Made by a program: the position numbers and the translations under genes. Below the pieces are notes generated by a model. It did not search any database. It was not told the DNA's origin and saw only the letters and a list, made by a program, of their open reading frames with translations. Shown one piece after another: positions 34,053 to 42,800 of a stretch of 64,000 nucleotides of DNA (positions are counted from its first letter, which is position 1; every line of letters begins with the position of its first letter). The DNA is from Mesorhizobium loti (GTDB lineage: Bacteria; Pseudomonadota; Alphaproteobacteria; Rhizobiales; Rhizobiaceae), in NCBI RefSeq assembly GCF_002858745.1, contig NZ_PJRO01000002.1, positions 469,006 to 533,005 of the forward strand, read 5' to 3'.

Positions 34053-34880
34053 ATGACCAAAGATCAACGCAAGGCAATCCGCAAAGCCGCCATCGCCGTC
34101 GTGCTGTTGGGGCTCGGTTTCTATTTCATCCCCATTATCACGCTGATCTGGCTTGTTTGCGGCCTCATCGATGTGCTGCGCAACGTCAAGAAGGACCAGC
34201 GGCTGTTCAGCCTCTACTTTACCGGCAACGGCATGTTCACCTGGCTGCTGTCGCCCTTCAATCTGCTGGTCGACCTGATCAGCTACAAGAACTGGGGCGT
34301 GTGGAAGCTGGAGCAGTTCCCGGCCGACTACCAGCGCGAAGTCAATGAAGTGCTCGACGTCTTCAAGGAGCGCCGCAACGAGATCATTGCCGACATCGAT
34401 GCCAATTTTGGTACCGGCCGGCGTGGCATGTATGTCTACCAGTGGTACGGCAAGCACAAGATCGACAACGTGGCGGAGTTCAACAAGGACTTCAAATATG
34501 TGAAGACGATCGCCGTGTCGGTGTTTTCGGGACGTGAATCGACTTCCTGGCATTTCGGCCCGCTGCGTCTTTCGCTGCGCGTGCTGTACAACCTGATCCC
34601 GGTGAATGCCGAGATCTTCGTCGAATGCCAAGATGCCAGGAACTATTGGCACGACAGTCCGATGTATATTTTCGACGACACGCTGCTGCATCGTTCGGTC
34701 AATGAATATGATGGCCGACGCTACTGCGTGTTCATGGACGTCATTCGTCCTTCCCCAGTTCCGGGTGTCATCGCCGGATTGCTCACCATCGTTTCGATGA
34801 GCGTCGAGCGCATCAATTCCATGTTCTACAAGAACTGGAAGATGATCTCATCCAGCAAGGGCAAGAAGGCCCAGGCCTAG
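34053..34880 (+). CDS. Aspartyl/asparaginyl beta-hydroxylase-like membrane protein
   Basis: Protein of 275 residues. One or two N-terminal hydrophobic segments (AIAVVLLGLGFYFIPIITLI) anchor it. Residues ~150-240 resemble the AspH/LpxO-type Fe(II)/2-oxoglutarate dioxygenase fold: the block DDTLLHRSVNEYDGRRYCVF supplies a likely iron-binding His and 2-oxoglutarate Arg. The usual first HxGL-type motif is replaced by LRVLYNLIPVN, so activity is not certain. LpxO relatives hydroxylate lipid A acyl chains, which would fit a membrane location; this is inference. A perfect TGGCGCC/GGCGCCA palindrome lies eight bases before the ATG. Confidence 0.72.
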   Translation: MTKDQRKAIRKAAIAVVLLGLGFYFIPIITLIWLVCGLIDVLRNVKKDQRLFSLYFTGNGMFTWLLSPFNLLVDLISYKNWGVWKLEQFPADYQREVNEVLDVFKERRNEIIADIDANFGTGRRGMYVYQWYGKHKIDNVAEFNKDFKYVKTIAVSVFSGRESTSWHFGPLRLSLRVLYNLIPVNAEIFVECQDARNYWHDSPMYIFDDTLLHRSVNEYDGRRYCVFMDVIRPSPVPGVIAGLLTIVSMSVERINSMFYKNWKMISSSKGKKAQA

Positions 34881-34912
34881 GCCTGGCCGTCGCGGCTACG
34901 AGGGCGAGGCCG

Positions 34913-35293
34913 ATGTATCATCTTCTCCTCGTGGCGGTCGGCGGCGCGATCGGCGCCGCCATCCGCCATCTTTTCAATCTCGGCGCGCTCAAGGTGGTCG
35001 GCCCCAATTTTCCCTGGGGCACGATGGCGATCAACATTGTCGGCTCCTTCATCATGGGTGCCTTCGTCGAGATGCTGTCGCGCCGCTATGGCGGCGCCTC
35101 GACGGAACTGCGCCTGTTCGTCGCCACCGGCGTTCTCGGCGGTTTCACAACCTTCTCGGCATTCTCGCTGGATTTCGTCACCTTGTGGGAACGCGGCGAT
35201 GTGGTTCCGGCGGCAGGTTACGCGCTGGTGAGTGTCGTCGGCGCGATTCTTGCGCTGTTCTTCGGGCTTTGGCTCGTAAGAACGTTGTCATAG
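34913..35293 (+). CDS. crcB: Fluoride channel CrcB/Fluc
   Basis: Small membrane protein of 126 residues with four membrane helices. It forms dual-topology dimers that let fluoride leave the cell. Hallmarks are GGAIGAAIRHLFNL at the start, the NIVGSFIMGAF helix with the conserved Asn, and the fluoride-pore motif GVLGGFTTFSAFSLD. The length is normal. The gap to the previous gene is 32 bases and to the RluA-type gene 37 bases, so the three may be one transcript. I see no fluoride riboswitch in front of it. Confidence 0.95.
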   Translation: MYHLLLVAVGGAIGAAIRHLFNLGALKVVGPNFPWGTMAINIVGSFIMGAFVEMLSRRYGGASTELRLFVATGVLGGFTTFSAFSLDFVTLWERGDVVPAAGYALVSVVGAILALFFGLWLVRTLS

Positions 35294-35330
35294 TGCTATT
35301 GGCGCGTTTCGAAACGGACAGCTGAGGCAA

Positions 35331-36314
35331 ATGGCAGGCGTCGAACAGATTACGGTGGACGCCGGCGAAACGGGCATGCGGCTCGATCGCTGGTTCAAGA
35401 ACCACTATCCCGGATTGAGCTTCGTGCAGTTGCAGAAGCTGCTGCGTTCCGGGCAGGTGCGGGTCAACGGCGCGCGCGCCAAGACCGACACACGCGTCGA
35501 ACCCGGGCAGGTGATCCGCATCCCGCCGCTCGATGTCGACAAGAAGGGCGGCGCCGACCAGCTTACCGGCCATTCGATCCGCAATCAGGGCGATGCCGAC
35601 GTGCTCGCCAAGATGCTGCTGCACGAAGACGACAAGGTCTTCGTCTTCAACAAGCCGGCCGGCCTTGCTGTGCAGGGCGGCTCGGGCGTGACGCGTAACG
35701 TCGATGACATGCTGGAGGCATGGCGCAACAAGAAAGGCGAGAAGCCGCGCCTGGTGCATCGGCTGGACCGCGACACGTCAGGCGTGCTGGTCATCGCGCG
35801 CACGCGGCTTGCCGCCATGAAGCTGTCCGAAGCGTTTCGCGCGCGCGAAACGAAGAAGACATACTGGGCGCTGGTCAAGGGCGTGCCGCCGAAGCGCGAG
35901 GACAAGATCTCGACCTGGCTGATCAAGGAGCCGACTCCGGATGGTGATCGGGTGCGGGTCGCCAAGCATGGCGAGAAGGGGGCCGACCATTCGGTTTCCT
36001 ACTACCGCATCGTCGAACAGGCGGCACAGTCGCTGTCGTGGCTGGAGATGGAGCCCTATACGGGACGTACCCATCAGTTGCGTGTGCACGCGGCCCATAT
36101 CGGCTGCCCGATCATCGGCGATCCGAAATATTTCGAAGCCGACACCAACTGGGACTTCCCGGGTGGCATGCAGAACCGGCTGCACCTGCATGCTCGCCGG
36201 ATTATCATCCCACACCCGGACAAGGGCGTGATCGATGTCACCGCACCGATGCCGCCACATATGCGCCAGAGCTGGAACCTGCTCGGCTTCGACGAGGCGA
36301 ACGCCGAGGACTGA
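35331..36314 (+). CDS. RluA-family pseudouridine synthase (RluC-like)
   Basis: RNA-modifying enzyme of 327 residues that converts uridines in 23S rRNA to pseudouridine. An S4-like RNA-binding domain occupies residues ~10-75 (GMRLDRWFKNHYPGL, LLRSGQVRVNG). The catalytic motif is HRLDRDTSGVLV with Asp146. Other family blocks are KPAGLAVQGGSG and GRTHQLRVHAAHIGCPIIGD. The N-terminal S4 domain and order of motifs favour an RluC-type enzyme, but the exact target uridines cannot be read. It follows crcB, a common order in related genomes. Confidence 0.93.
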   Translation: MAGVEQITVDAGETGMRLDRWFKNHYPGLSFVQLQKLLRSGQVRVNGARAKTDTRVEPGQVIRIPPLDVDKKGGADQLTGHSIRNQGDADVLAKMLLHEDDKVFVFNKPAGLAVQGGSGVTRNVDDMLEAWRNKKGEKPRLVHRLDRDTSGVLVIARTRLAAMKLSEAFRARETKKTYWALVKGVPPKREDKISTWLIKEPTPDGDRVRVAKHGEKGADHSVSYYRIVEQAAQSLSWLEMEPYTGRTHQLRVHAAHIGCPIIGDPKYFEADTNWDFPGGMQNRLHLHARRIIIPHPDKGVIDVTAPMPPHMRQSWNLLGFDEANAED

Positions 36315-36340
36315 TTTCTTTTCGCAGTGAACCACCGTTG

Positions 36341-36440
36341 GAGCGTTTCCGGGTTTTCCGGAAACGCGGAACCGCTCCAACTCTTTGTTTTGGGCAATTC
36401 CGGACGGAAAACCGCTGCGCACTTTTCCTGGAATTGCGCT
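36341..36440 (+). repeat. Interspersed intergenic repeat, copy B
   Basis: Same block order as copy A: GAGCGTTTCCGGG, then CGGAAACGC, CTCTTTGTTTTG, GCAATTCCGGACGGAAAACC, GCTGCGCACTTTT and CTGGAATTGCGCT. It lies 27 bases after the pseudouridine synthase gene, in the same orientation relative to the window as copy A. Its first part can fold as GAGCGTTTCCG with CGGAAACGC. Confidence 0.85.
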
Positions 36441-36521
36441 AGCCCGGCCTTGGATCATGCCGCCACCGTCCCCGTCCTATAGGGAGGGCTATTATGCGGC
36501 AGAACCCGCGCGGAGGATCTC

Positions 36522-37439
36522 GTGAGCACAGCAAGCCATAGCTTTGACCGGCGCGATGCCATCGACGCCGCAGCGGTCGGCTTCATGCTGGTGCTGACCT
36601 TTTCCTGGGGGCTGAACGGCGTCGCAGCAAGACTGACCAACGCCGGCTACAATCCGATCTTCCTCAACGTTGCGCGCTCGGCCATCGCCTGCGTCCTGGT
36701 GTTCCTGTGGTGCCAGTTCCGCGGTATCCGCCTGTTCGAACGGGATGGCACGCTTGTCGGTGGCATCCTGGCTGGGCTGCTGTTCGGAACCGAATTCTGC
36801 CTGGTGTTCGTGGCTCTGGAATACACGACCGTGGCGCGCAACTCGCTGCTGGTCAACACGATGCCGTTCTGGGTGCTTGTCGGCGCGCATTTCTGGCTCG
36901 GCGAACGCATGACCGTGCAGAAGCTGGTCGGGCTGGTGCTAGCCTTCTGCGGGGTGATCGTGATCTTTTCTGACCGGTTGGGCAGCAACGGCCAGTCGAC
37001 GCTGTTCGGAGATCTGCTCAGCCTTGCCGCAGGCCTTTTCTGGGCGCTGACGACACTGACGATCAAACGTTCCAGGCTGCAGACCGCCGGTGCGGAGAAG
37101 GTGCTGCTCTACCAGCTCGTTGTTTCAGCGATCATGGCGATCCCGCTGGTGCCGCTGGCAGGGCCGGCACTCCGCGACGTGACGCCGCTGGCCACCGGCG
37201 CGCTGCTGTTTCAGGCTGTTTATATCGTCACGATCACCTATATCGTCTGGTTCTGGCTGATGCGGCGTTATCCGGCGGCGGGACTGTCGAGTTTCGCCTT
37301 CCTGTCGCCCGCGTTCAGCGTGATCTGCGGCTGGCTAATCCTCGGCGAACCGCTGACCTGGAAGATTTTCCTGGCGCTCGGACTGATCGCCGTCGGCCTG
37401 AGTGTCGTCAATCGTCCGAGGCGGCCAAAACCGGCATAG
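36522..37439 (+). CDS. EamA/DMT-family exporter
   Basis: Inner-membrane transporter of 305 residues with ten membrane segments in two EamA repeats (first from VGFMLVLTFSWGLNGVAARL, second from FGDLLSLAAGLFWALTTLTI). Such proteins export amino acids, nucleobases or other metabolites; nothing here fixes the substrate. The GTG start follows GCGGAGGATCTC. The last codon region abuts the ATP12-type gene, where the stop is 14 bases before the ATG used, so the two are likely co-transcribed. Confidence 0.9.
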   Translation: MSTASHSFDRRDAIDAAAVGFMLVLTFSWGLNGVAARLTNAGYNPIFLNVARSAIACVLVFLWCQFRGIRLFERDGTLVGGILAGLLFGTEFCLVFVALEYTTVARNSLLVNTMPFWVLVGAHFWLGERMTVQKLVGLVLAFCGVIVIFSDRLGSNGQSTLFGDLLSLAAGLFWALTTLTIKRSRLQTAGAEKVLLYQLVVSAIMAIPLVPLAGPALRDVTPLATGALLFQAVYIVTITYIVWFWLMRRYPAAGLSSFAFLSPAFSVICGWLILGEPLTWKIFLALGLIAVGLSVVNRPRRPKPA

Positions 37440-37453
37440 TGGATGGACTGGTC

Positions 37454-38245
37454 ATGCGCGACATTCTGAGCGATCTCGAAGCGGGCAAGCAGCTTTCCGA
37501 TCCGGATCCGACGCGACGCGCCCAGATCCAGATGCGCACGCCGCTGCCAAAGCGCTTCTATAAGGCCGCTTCGGTTGCGCCTTCGGACGATGGTTTTGCC
37601 GTGCATCTCGATGGCAAGTCAGTGCGCACGCCGGGTAAGGCGGTGCTCGCGTTGCCGACCGAAGACGCCGCTGCACTGGTGGCGGCGGAATTCGAAGCGC
37701 AGGACGACGTGATCAATCCGGTCACGATGCCCGTGCTGCGCCTCGTCAACACGGCAATCGATGGCGTCGCGACCGATACGCAAGCGGTGCTCGAGGATAT
37801 CCTGCGTTTCGCCTCGTCTGACCTGCTGTGCTACCGTGCCGACGGTCCGCAGGGGCTGGTCGATCGCCAGAACACACATTGGGACCCGGTGATCAACTGG
37901 GCGCTCACCTCGCTTGGCGCGCGCTTCGAACTTGCCGAAGGTGTCATCCACGTCGAACAGCCGCGCGCGAGCATCGCGGTGCTCGGTGCACACCTTGCTC
38001 GTCGCAACGACCCGTTCCGCCTGGCGGCGATCCATGTCATGACCTCTATCACGGGATCGGCACTTCTGGCGCTGGCGGTGGAGCAGGGCGACCTGGCGGC
38101 CGAGGCGGCATGGATGGCTGCCCATGTCGACGAGGACTGGCAGATCGACCATTGGGGCCAGGATTCGGAAGCAGTGGCGCGTCGCGCCTTCCGCAAGCGC
38201 GACATGATGGCAGCCGTGGCGCTGCTCGAAGCTTTAGGCGGCTAA
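37454..38245 (+). CDS. ATP12-family F1-ATPase assembly chaperone
   Basis: Protein of 263 residues related to mitochondrial Atp12, which protects the alpha subunit of F1-ATPase during assembly; it occurs in alphaproteobacteria. Family blocks are KRFYKAASVAPSDDGFAVHL, DGKSVRTPGKAVLALPT and the conserved core SSDLLCYRADGPQGLVDRQ with HWDPVINWA. The late block ITGSALLALAVEQGDL and AHVDEDWQIDHWG are also typical. An in-frame GTG five codons upstream overlaps the preceding stop, but the ATG has the better ribosome site (GGATGGA). Confidence 0.93.
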   Translation: MRDILSDLEAGKQLSDPDPTRRAQIQMRTPLPKRFYKAASVAPSDDGFAVHLDGKSVRTPGKAVLALPTEDAAALVAAEFEAQDDVINPVTMPVLRLVNTAIDGVATDTQAVLEDILRFASSDLLCYRADGPQGLVDRQNTHWDPVINWALTSLGARFELAEGVIHVEQPRASIAVLGAHLARRNDPFRLAAIHVMTSITGSALLALAVEQGDLAAEAAWMAAHVDEDWQIDHWGQDSEAVARRAFRKRDMMAAVALLEALGG

Positions 38246-38433
38246 GCTGGGGCGCACTTGCCTTCACCCACAACGGGAGACGGCAGAGGCACATTAGACC
38301 AAAGTCATAATCCCAATTGCTCGGTCCCCATAGCGGGGGCTTTCTGCCAGATTCCTTGATGATGATCGGGCCCGAGTCCGTATCCGGAGGAGGATGCGGA
38401 CGGCCAGCATCGAGGGCATTTGGGAGGAAGCTC

Positions 38434-40320
38434 ATGGCAATGGCACAGACCGCCGGCAGAACTGGCCGCGGCATGACGCGAGAGGAGAAGAAGGTCATCT
38501 TCGCCTCGTCGCTGGGTACCGTGTTCGAATGGTACGATTTCTATCTTTATGGAGCGCTGGCTGCTTTCATCGGCGCGACCTTTTTCGCTTCCTATCCGGA
38601 AGCGACGCGCAACATCTTCGCGCTGCTGGCCTTTGCCGCCGGCTTCCTGGTGCGCCCGTTCGGTGCACTGGTGTTCGGCCGCATCGGCGATCTCGTTGGC
38701 CGCAAGTACACCTTCCTCGTCACCATCCTGATCATGGGCCTGTCGACCTTCCTGGTCGGCCTGCTGCCCGGTTCGGCCTCCTGGGGCATCGCGGCACCCG
38801 CCATCCTGATCATCCTGCGCATGCTGCAGGGCCTGGCGCTGGGTGGTGAGTATGGTGGTGCGGCAACCTACGTTGCCGAGCACGCCCCGGATGATCGCCG
38901 CGGCTACTACACTTCGTGGATCCAGACCACGGCGACGCTCGGCCTGTTCCTGTCGCTGATTGTCATCCTGATCATCCAGGGATCGATGAGCAAGGAGGCT
39001 TTCGCGGCCTGGGGCTGGCGGCTTCCGTTCCTGCTCTCGGTCGTACTGCTTGGTGTTTCCGTCTGGATCCGGCTGACACTGAGTGAATCGCCGACCTTCC
39101 AGCGCATGAAGGAAGAAGGCAAGGGTTCCAAGGCGCCTCTTACTGAAGCCTTCGGCCAATGGAAGAACGCCAAGATCGCGCTTCTGGCACTGTTCGGCCT
39201 GACCGCCGGCCAGGCCGTCGTGTGGTATTCCGGCCAGTTCTACGCACTGTTCTTCCTGCAGAACGTGCTGAAGGTCGATGCCTACTCGGTCAACGTCATG
39301 ATCGCCGTCGCGCTGGCTCTCGGCTCGATCTTCTTCGTCGTGTTTGGCTGGCTGTCCGACAAGATCGGCCGCAAGCCGATCATCATGGCAGGCCTGGCGC
39401 TCGCCATCGTCACCTACTTCCCGCTGTTCAAGGCGCTGACCTGGGCTGCCAATCCAGCACTGGCCACCGCGCAGCAAAGCACACGGGCGACCGTCACCGC
39501 CGCTCCGGGCGACTGCAAATTCCAGTTCAACCCGGTCGGCACCGCCAAGTTCACGACATCCTGCGATATCGCGACCTCATTCCTGACCAAGAACTCGGTT
39601 CCATATGACGTCGTGACCACGGCGGCACCCGGTACCGCTGCAACGGTCAAGATCGGCAACGAGACGATCGATTCCTACGATGCCGTTGCAGCTGGCGATC
39701 AGGCGAAGGCCAAGGATGCGGTCTTCGCCAAGACGGTGAATATCGCGCTGCACGACGGCGGTTATCCGCTGGTTCGCGCCGCCGCCAAGGTGGCCGACCA
39801 GAAACTCGATGCCTTCGTGACGGCCAATCCGGAACTGAAGCTCGATGCCGCTGCCATCCGTGGCGGCGAGAAAACCGCCGTTCCGGTTGCCCAGGCGATC
39901 AAGGACAAGATCGTGACGCAGGAAGAGGCGGGCAGCGCTACCGACGTTACCGTCTACAGCATCCCTGCTGCCGGCGCCTTCTCGATGGTGGCCGACCCAG
40001 CCCAGGTGAACTGGCCGATGGTGATCGGCATCCTGTTCATCCTCGTCCTCTATGTGACGATGGTGTACGGCCCGATCGCCGCGATCCTGGTCGAGATGTT
40101 CCCGACCCGCATCCGCTACACAGGCATGTCGCTGCCTTACCACATTGGCAATGGCTGGTTCGGCGGCCTGCTGCCGGCAACGGTGTTCGCACTGAGTGCC
40201 GCAAAGGGCGATATCTACTACGGTCTCTGGTATCCGATCGTGTTCGCAGCGATGTCGCTCATCATCGGTACTTTGTTCGTGAAGGACACGCTTGGCACCG
40301 ATCTGAACGCCAAGGATTGA
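38434..40320 (+). CDS. MHS-family MFS transporter with a large extra domain
   Basis: Proton symporter of the metabolite:H+ symporter type, 628 residues, much longer than the usual ~430-450. The first half is canonical: SSLGTVFEWYDFYLYGALAA, GRIGDLVGRKYTF and the LRMLQGLALGGEYGGAATYV signature. The second half starts at residue ~250 (GWLSDKIGRKPIIM). Between TM9 and TM10, residues ~345-525 form a hydrophilic domain with two cysteines (GDCKFQF, TSCDIAT) that should lie in the periplasm. Helices then resume (VIGILFILVLYVTMVYGPIA). Substrates of the family include organic acids and betaines. GGGAGGAAG precedes the ATG. Confidence 0.9.
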   Translation: MAMAQTAGRTGRGMTREEKKVIFASSLGTVFEWYDFYLYGALAAFIGATFFASYPEATRNIFALLAFAAGFLVRPFGALVFGRIGDLVGRKYTFLVTILIMGLSTFLVGLLPGSASWGIAAPAILIILRMLQGLALGGEYGGAATYVAEHAPDDRRGYYTSWIQTTATLGLFLSLIVILIIQGSMSKEAFAAWGWRLPFLLSVVLLGVSVWIRLTLSESPTFQRMKEEGKGSKAPLTEAFGQWKNAKIALLALFGLTAGQAVVWYSGQFYALFFLQNVLKVDAYSVNVMIAVALALGSIFFVVFGWLSDKIGRKPIIMAGLALAIVTYFPLFKALTWAANPALATAQQSTRATVTAAPGDCKFQFNPVGTAKFTTSCDIATSFLTKNSVPYDVVTTAAPGTAATVKIGNETIDSYDAVAAGDQAKAKDAVFAKTVNIALHDGGYPLVRAAAKVADQKLDAFVTANPELKLDAAAIRGGEKTAVPVAQAIKDKIVTQEEAGSATDVTVYSIPAAGAFSMVADPAQVNWPMVIGILFILVLYVTMVYGPIAAILVEMFPTRIRYTGMSLPYHIGNGWFGGLLPATVFALSAAKGDIYYGLWYPIVFAAMSLIIGTLFVKDTLGTDLNAKD

Positions 40321-40350
40321 GCAGACCGTCCAACGGACCTCATCCAATCA

Positions 40351-40384
40351 AAAAGCCCGGCGTGGTTTCCCACGCCGGGCTTTT
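40351..40384. terminator. Bidirectional intrinsic terminator
   Basis: AAAAGCCCGGCGTGG and CCACGCCGGGCTTTT form a perfect 15-bp stem around TTTC, with A-run and T-run at the two ends. It separates the convergent transporter and LLM oxidoreductase genes and works in both directions. Confidence 0.95.
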
Positions 40385-40400
40385 CATTGGCTTGGCCTGC

Positions 40401-41456
40401 TCACGCCTCTGAAAGTTCCAGCTTTTCCGCCAGAAGATCGCGCGCCAGCGGGATCACCTTGGTGCCGTACAGCTCGATCGAGCGCATCATCTTTTCATGC
40501 GGCAGCGGGCCGGACGAATACTTCATCTGGAAGCGCGATGCTCCGAGCGCCTTTACCGTCGCTGCGATCTTGCGTGCCACTGTCTCCGGTGAACCGACAT
40601 AGAGCGATCCACGCTCCACTTCCGAGGTGAAGTCGGCGCGCGTTGCCGGCGGCCAGCCACGTTCGCCACCGATGCGATCGCGCATCACCTTGTAGTGCGG
40701 CCACAATTCTTCACGCGCCTGCTCGTCGGTGTCGGCGATATAGCCCGGCGAATGCACGCCGACCGGCAAAGTCGCTGCGCCAAGCTGATCGAGCGCCTGA
40801 TGGTAGAGATCCACATAGGGGCGGAAGCGCTTGGGATCGCCGCCGATGATGGCGAGCATCAAAGGCAGGTTGTAGCGCGCGGCGCGCACCACCGATTCTG
40901 GGCTGCCGCCGACGCCAATCCATGTTTTCAGGTTGCCGTTCTCGATCGGCGGATAGACCGGCTGATCCTCGAGCGGTGGCCGGATCGAACCCTGCCAAGT
41001 GACCGGCTCGCCCTTGCGCACTGCGGCGAACAGGTCGAGCTTTTCGGTGAACAGCGTCTCGTAGTCATTGAGCCGGAAACCGAACAGCGGGAAGGATTCG
41101 GTGAAGGAGCCACGCCCCAGGATCACTTCCGCGCGCCCATTCGACAACGCGTCGACGGTAGAGAAGCGCTGGAAAACACGGATCGGGTCATCCGAACTCA
41201 GCACGGTGACGGCAGAGCCCAGCTTGATGCGATTGGTGCGCGTTGCGATGCCGGCAAGCACGGTCTCGGGCGCGGAAACGGCAAAGTCATCGCGGTGATG
41301 TTCGCCAACGCCGATGAAGTCGATGCCGACTTCGTCGGCGAGAACGGCCTCCTCGACGAGATTGCGGATCACCTCGGCCTGCGGCAGCAACTTTCCGTCG
41401 CTGCCGAGCGTGACGTCACCAAATGTATCCAGTCCGAATTCAACTTTGTCGGTCAT
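40401..41456 (-). CDS. LLM-class flavin-dependent oxidoreductase
   Basis: Bacterial-luciferase-like protein of 351 residues. Visible family features are FGLDTFGDVTLG at the start, EAVLADEVGIDFIGVGEHHRD (with the His-His of the luciferase-like fold), IKLGSAVTVLSSDDPIRVFQ, and IGVGGSPESVVRAARYNLP. These enzymes use reduced FMN with oxygen, or F420, to oxidise small substrates; the FMN-dependent type is more likely in rhizobia. Substrate unknown. A GcvA-like LysR regulator gene lies upstream on the same strand, 134 bases away. Confidence 0.92.
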   Translation of the reverse strand: MTDKVEFGLDTFGDVTLGSDGKLLPQAEVIRNLVEEAVLADEVGIDFIGVGEHHRDDFAVSAPETVLAGIATRTNRIKLGSAVTVLSSDDPIRVFQRFSTVDALSNGRAEVILGRGSFTESFPLFGFRLNDYETLFTEKLDLFAAVRKGEPVTWQGSIRPPLEDQPVYPPIENGNLKTWIGVGGSPESVVRAARYNLPLMLAIIGGDPKRFRPYVDLYHQALDQLGAATLPVGVHSPGYIADTDEQAREELWPHYKVMRDRIGGERGWPPATRADFTSEVERGSLYVGSPETVARKIAATVKALGASRFQMKYSSGPLPHEKMMRSIELYGTKVIPLARDLLAEKLELSEA

Positions 41457-41590
41457 GTCATCCCCATGTTGGGCTGTCGGCGCGTGATCCGTGAGGAGCG
41501 GGCTGCCGGGCCTCGACTGGCCACCGGTCAGTCGGTGGCGGATTGTTCAATTCGATGAGTGAGATAGGCGAGGCGGGCAGGATTGCCCAT

Positions 41591-42532
41591 TCATTCGGTG
41601 AGTACGCACCGTTCACTTTCGGTTGACGACAGTGCGGCAACGCTCGCGGCAAACTCCGCGCGGACCCATTCGGCGAAGATACGGGCAGGTTCGCTGAGTT
41701 TCGAAAGGCTGCGCGCGACGAGGAAATAGCTGCCTGAATTGAGCCCGGTGGCAAAGGGCCGGACCAGTGTGCCGGCGGCGAGTTCGTCCTGCATATAAAG
41801 GAGATCGACCAGCGCCACGCCGTGGCCGAGCAGGGCAGCCTGCTTGGATAGCGCCATGTCGGCGTACATCGGTCCCGGCGCGCGCACCTCGGCCTCTTCC
41901 TCGCCGGCCAGCCGGAACCAGTTCTTCCAGTGTTCGCGGCTTTCTTCATGGAGCAAGGTGAAGCGGCGCAGATCGCCGGGTTTTTCGATCGCTGGGCCGC
42001 CGGCGAGCAGGGACGGCGCCAGAACAGGCGTTTCGAGCGCGTAGGCAAGGCGCTCTGCGTCGGTGTTCGGCCAGCTGGTGTTGCGGAAGGAGAACCGCAA
42101 GGCGAGCTCGGCCTGATCGGCGCGAAATTCGATCAGGCGTGGGTCGACATCAAGCACGACATCAATGTCGGGGTTCGCGCGCCGGAAACGGTCCAGGCGC
42201 GGGATGAGCCAGCAGGCGGCGATAGATGCATCCGAACTCACTCGCGCTGTCCGGATCTGACCACGGCTGGCGATCTCGGTGAGCATTCGTTCGATGCCGT
42301 CGAAACTTGCCGTCAACTGCGTGAGCAGCGCCTTGCCGGCCTCGGTCAGCACGACCTTGCGATGCAGGCGTTCGAAAAGCGGGGTGCAGAGCGTGGTCTC
42401 CAACTCGCGAATCTGGCGGCTGACCGCCGCCTGCGAGACGTGCAGCTCCTCGGCAGCCCGGCTGAAACTCGCATTCCGACCCGCTGCCTCGAAGGAGCGC
42501 AAAGCTGTGAGCGGCAAGCGGCTGCGTTTCAT
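41591..42532 (-). CDS. LysR-family regulator, GcvA-like
   Basis: Regulator of 313 residues. It opens with the GcvA-group signature LPLTALRSFEAAGRNASFSR, followed by the recognition helix AEELHVSQAAVSRQIRELE. The effector domain includes VSSDASIAACWLIPRLDRF and ADQAELALRFSF, again GcvA-like. Members of this group control amino-acid, beta-lactamase or uptake genes. A perfect palindrome sits five bases upstream of its ATG, and a 41-residue ORF is divergent. The LLM oxidoreductase lies downstream and may also be a target. Confidence 0.9.
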   Translation of the reverse strand: MKRSRLPLTALRSFEAAGRNASFSRAAEELHVSQAAVSRQIRELETTLCTPLFERLHRKVVLTEAGKALLTQLTASFDGIERMLTEIASRGQIRTARVSSDASIAACWLIPRLDRFRRANPDIDVVLDVDPRLIEFRADQAELALRFSFRNTSWPNTDAERLAYALETPVLAPSLLAGGPAIEKPGDLRRFTLLHEESREHWKNWFRLAGEEEAEVRAPGPMYADMALSKQAALLGHGVALVDLLYMQDELAAGTLVRPFATGLNSGSYFLVARSLSKLSEPARIFAEWVRAEFAASVAALSSTESERCVLTE

Positions 42533-42536
42533 TCGT

Positions 42537-42551
42537 ATAACCTCAGGTTAT
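42537..42551. promoter_or_regulatory. Palindromic operator at the GcvA-like LysR gene
   Basis: ATAACCT-C-AGGTTAT is a perfect 15-bp palindrome, five bases from the regulator's ATG. AT-rich ends with AACC/GGTT arms suit GcvA-type LysR sites. Nearby CGAGT and ACTCG flank a 10-base A+T-rich spacer (42553-42572), possibly the second site or the divergent promoter. Confidence 0.65.
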
Positions 42552-42641
42552 CCGAGTGCGAAAATATACTCGTTTGAAGACAAGTGCCAGAAGGCGTTGA
42601 ATCCGGTCATGAAACAGATACGCGAAACCGGAGTGAATGTG

Positions 42642-42767
42642 ATGTCCGAGATCATCCAGGCGCTTCTCGACGCGCTGACGATTGCCACTTTCCAGACATT
42701 GAGGAAAACCCCGCCGCGGCAGGGTAGCTACCCGCGCGAGCGGCCGGAGTGGCACGACAGGATTTAG
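42642..42767 (+). CDS. Small protein, 41 residues, divergent from LysR
   Basis: Frame starting MSEIIQALLDALTIATF and ending PREREWHDRI-like basic/aromatic sequence (exactly PRERPEWHDRI). The first half is an amphipathic or membrane-touching helix, the second half is basic with many prolines. GGAG lies nine bases before the ATG; an in-frame ATG at 42609 would add 11 residues. No family recognised. It is divergent from the GcvA-like regulator, the place where the regulator's main target usually lies, which supports it being real. Confidence 0.45.
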   Translation: MSEIIQALLDALTIATFQTLRKTPPRQGSYPRERPEWHDRI

Positions 42768-42800
42768 CGACGACAGGCAGTGCGGCAATGAAAGCCGACG

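Noticed and set aside
34881-34912. Fluoride riboswitch in front of crcB
   Set aside because: The gap is only 32 bases, too short, and the previous coding region shows no matching conserved element.
38305-39477. A 390-codon frame antisense to the MHS transporter
   Set aside because: Very polar, Gln/Asp/Arg-rich product typical of the reverse strand of a membrane-protein gene; no start signals.
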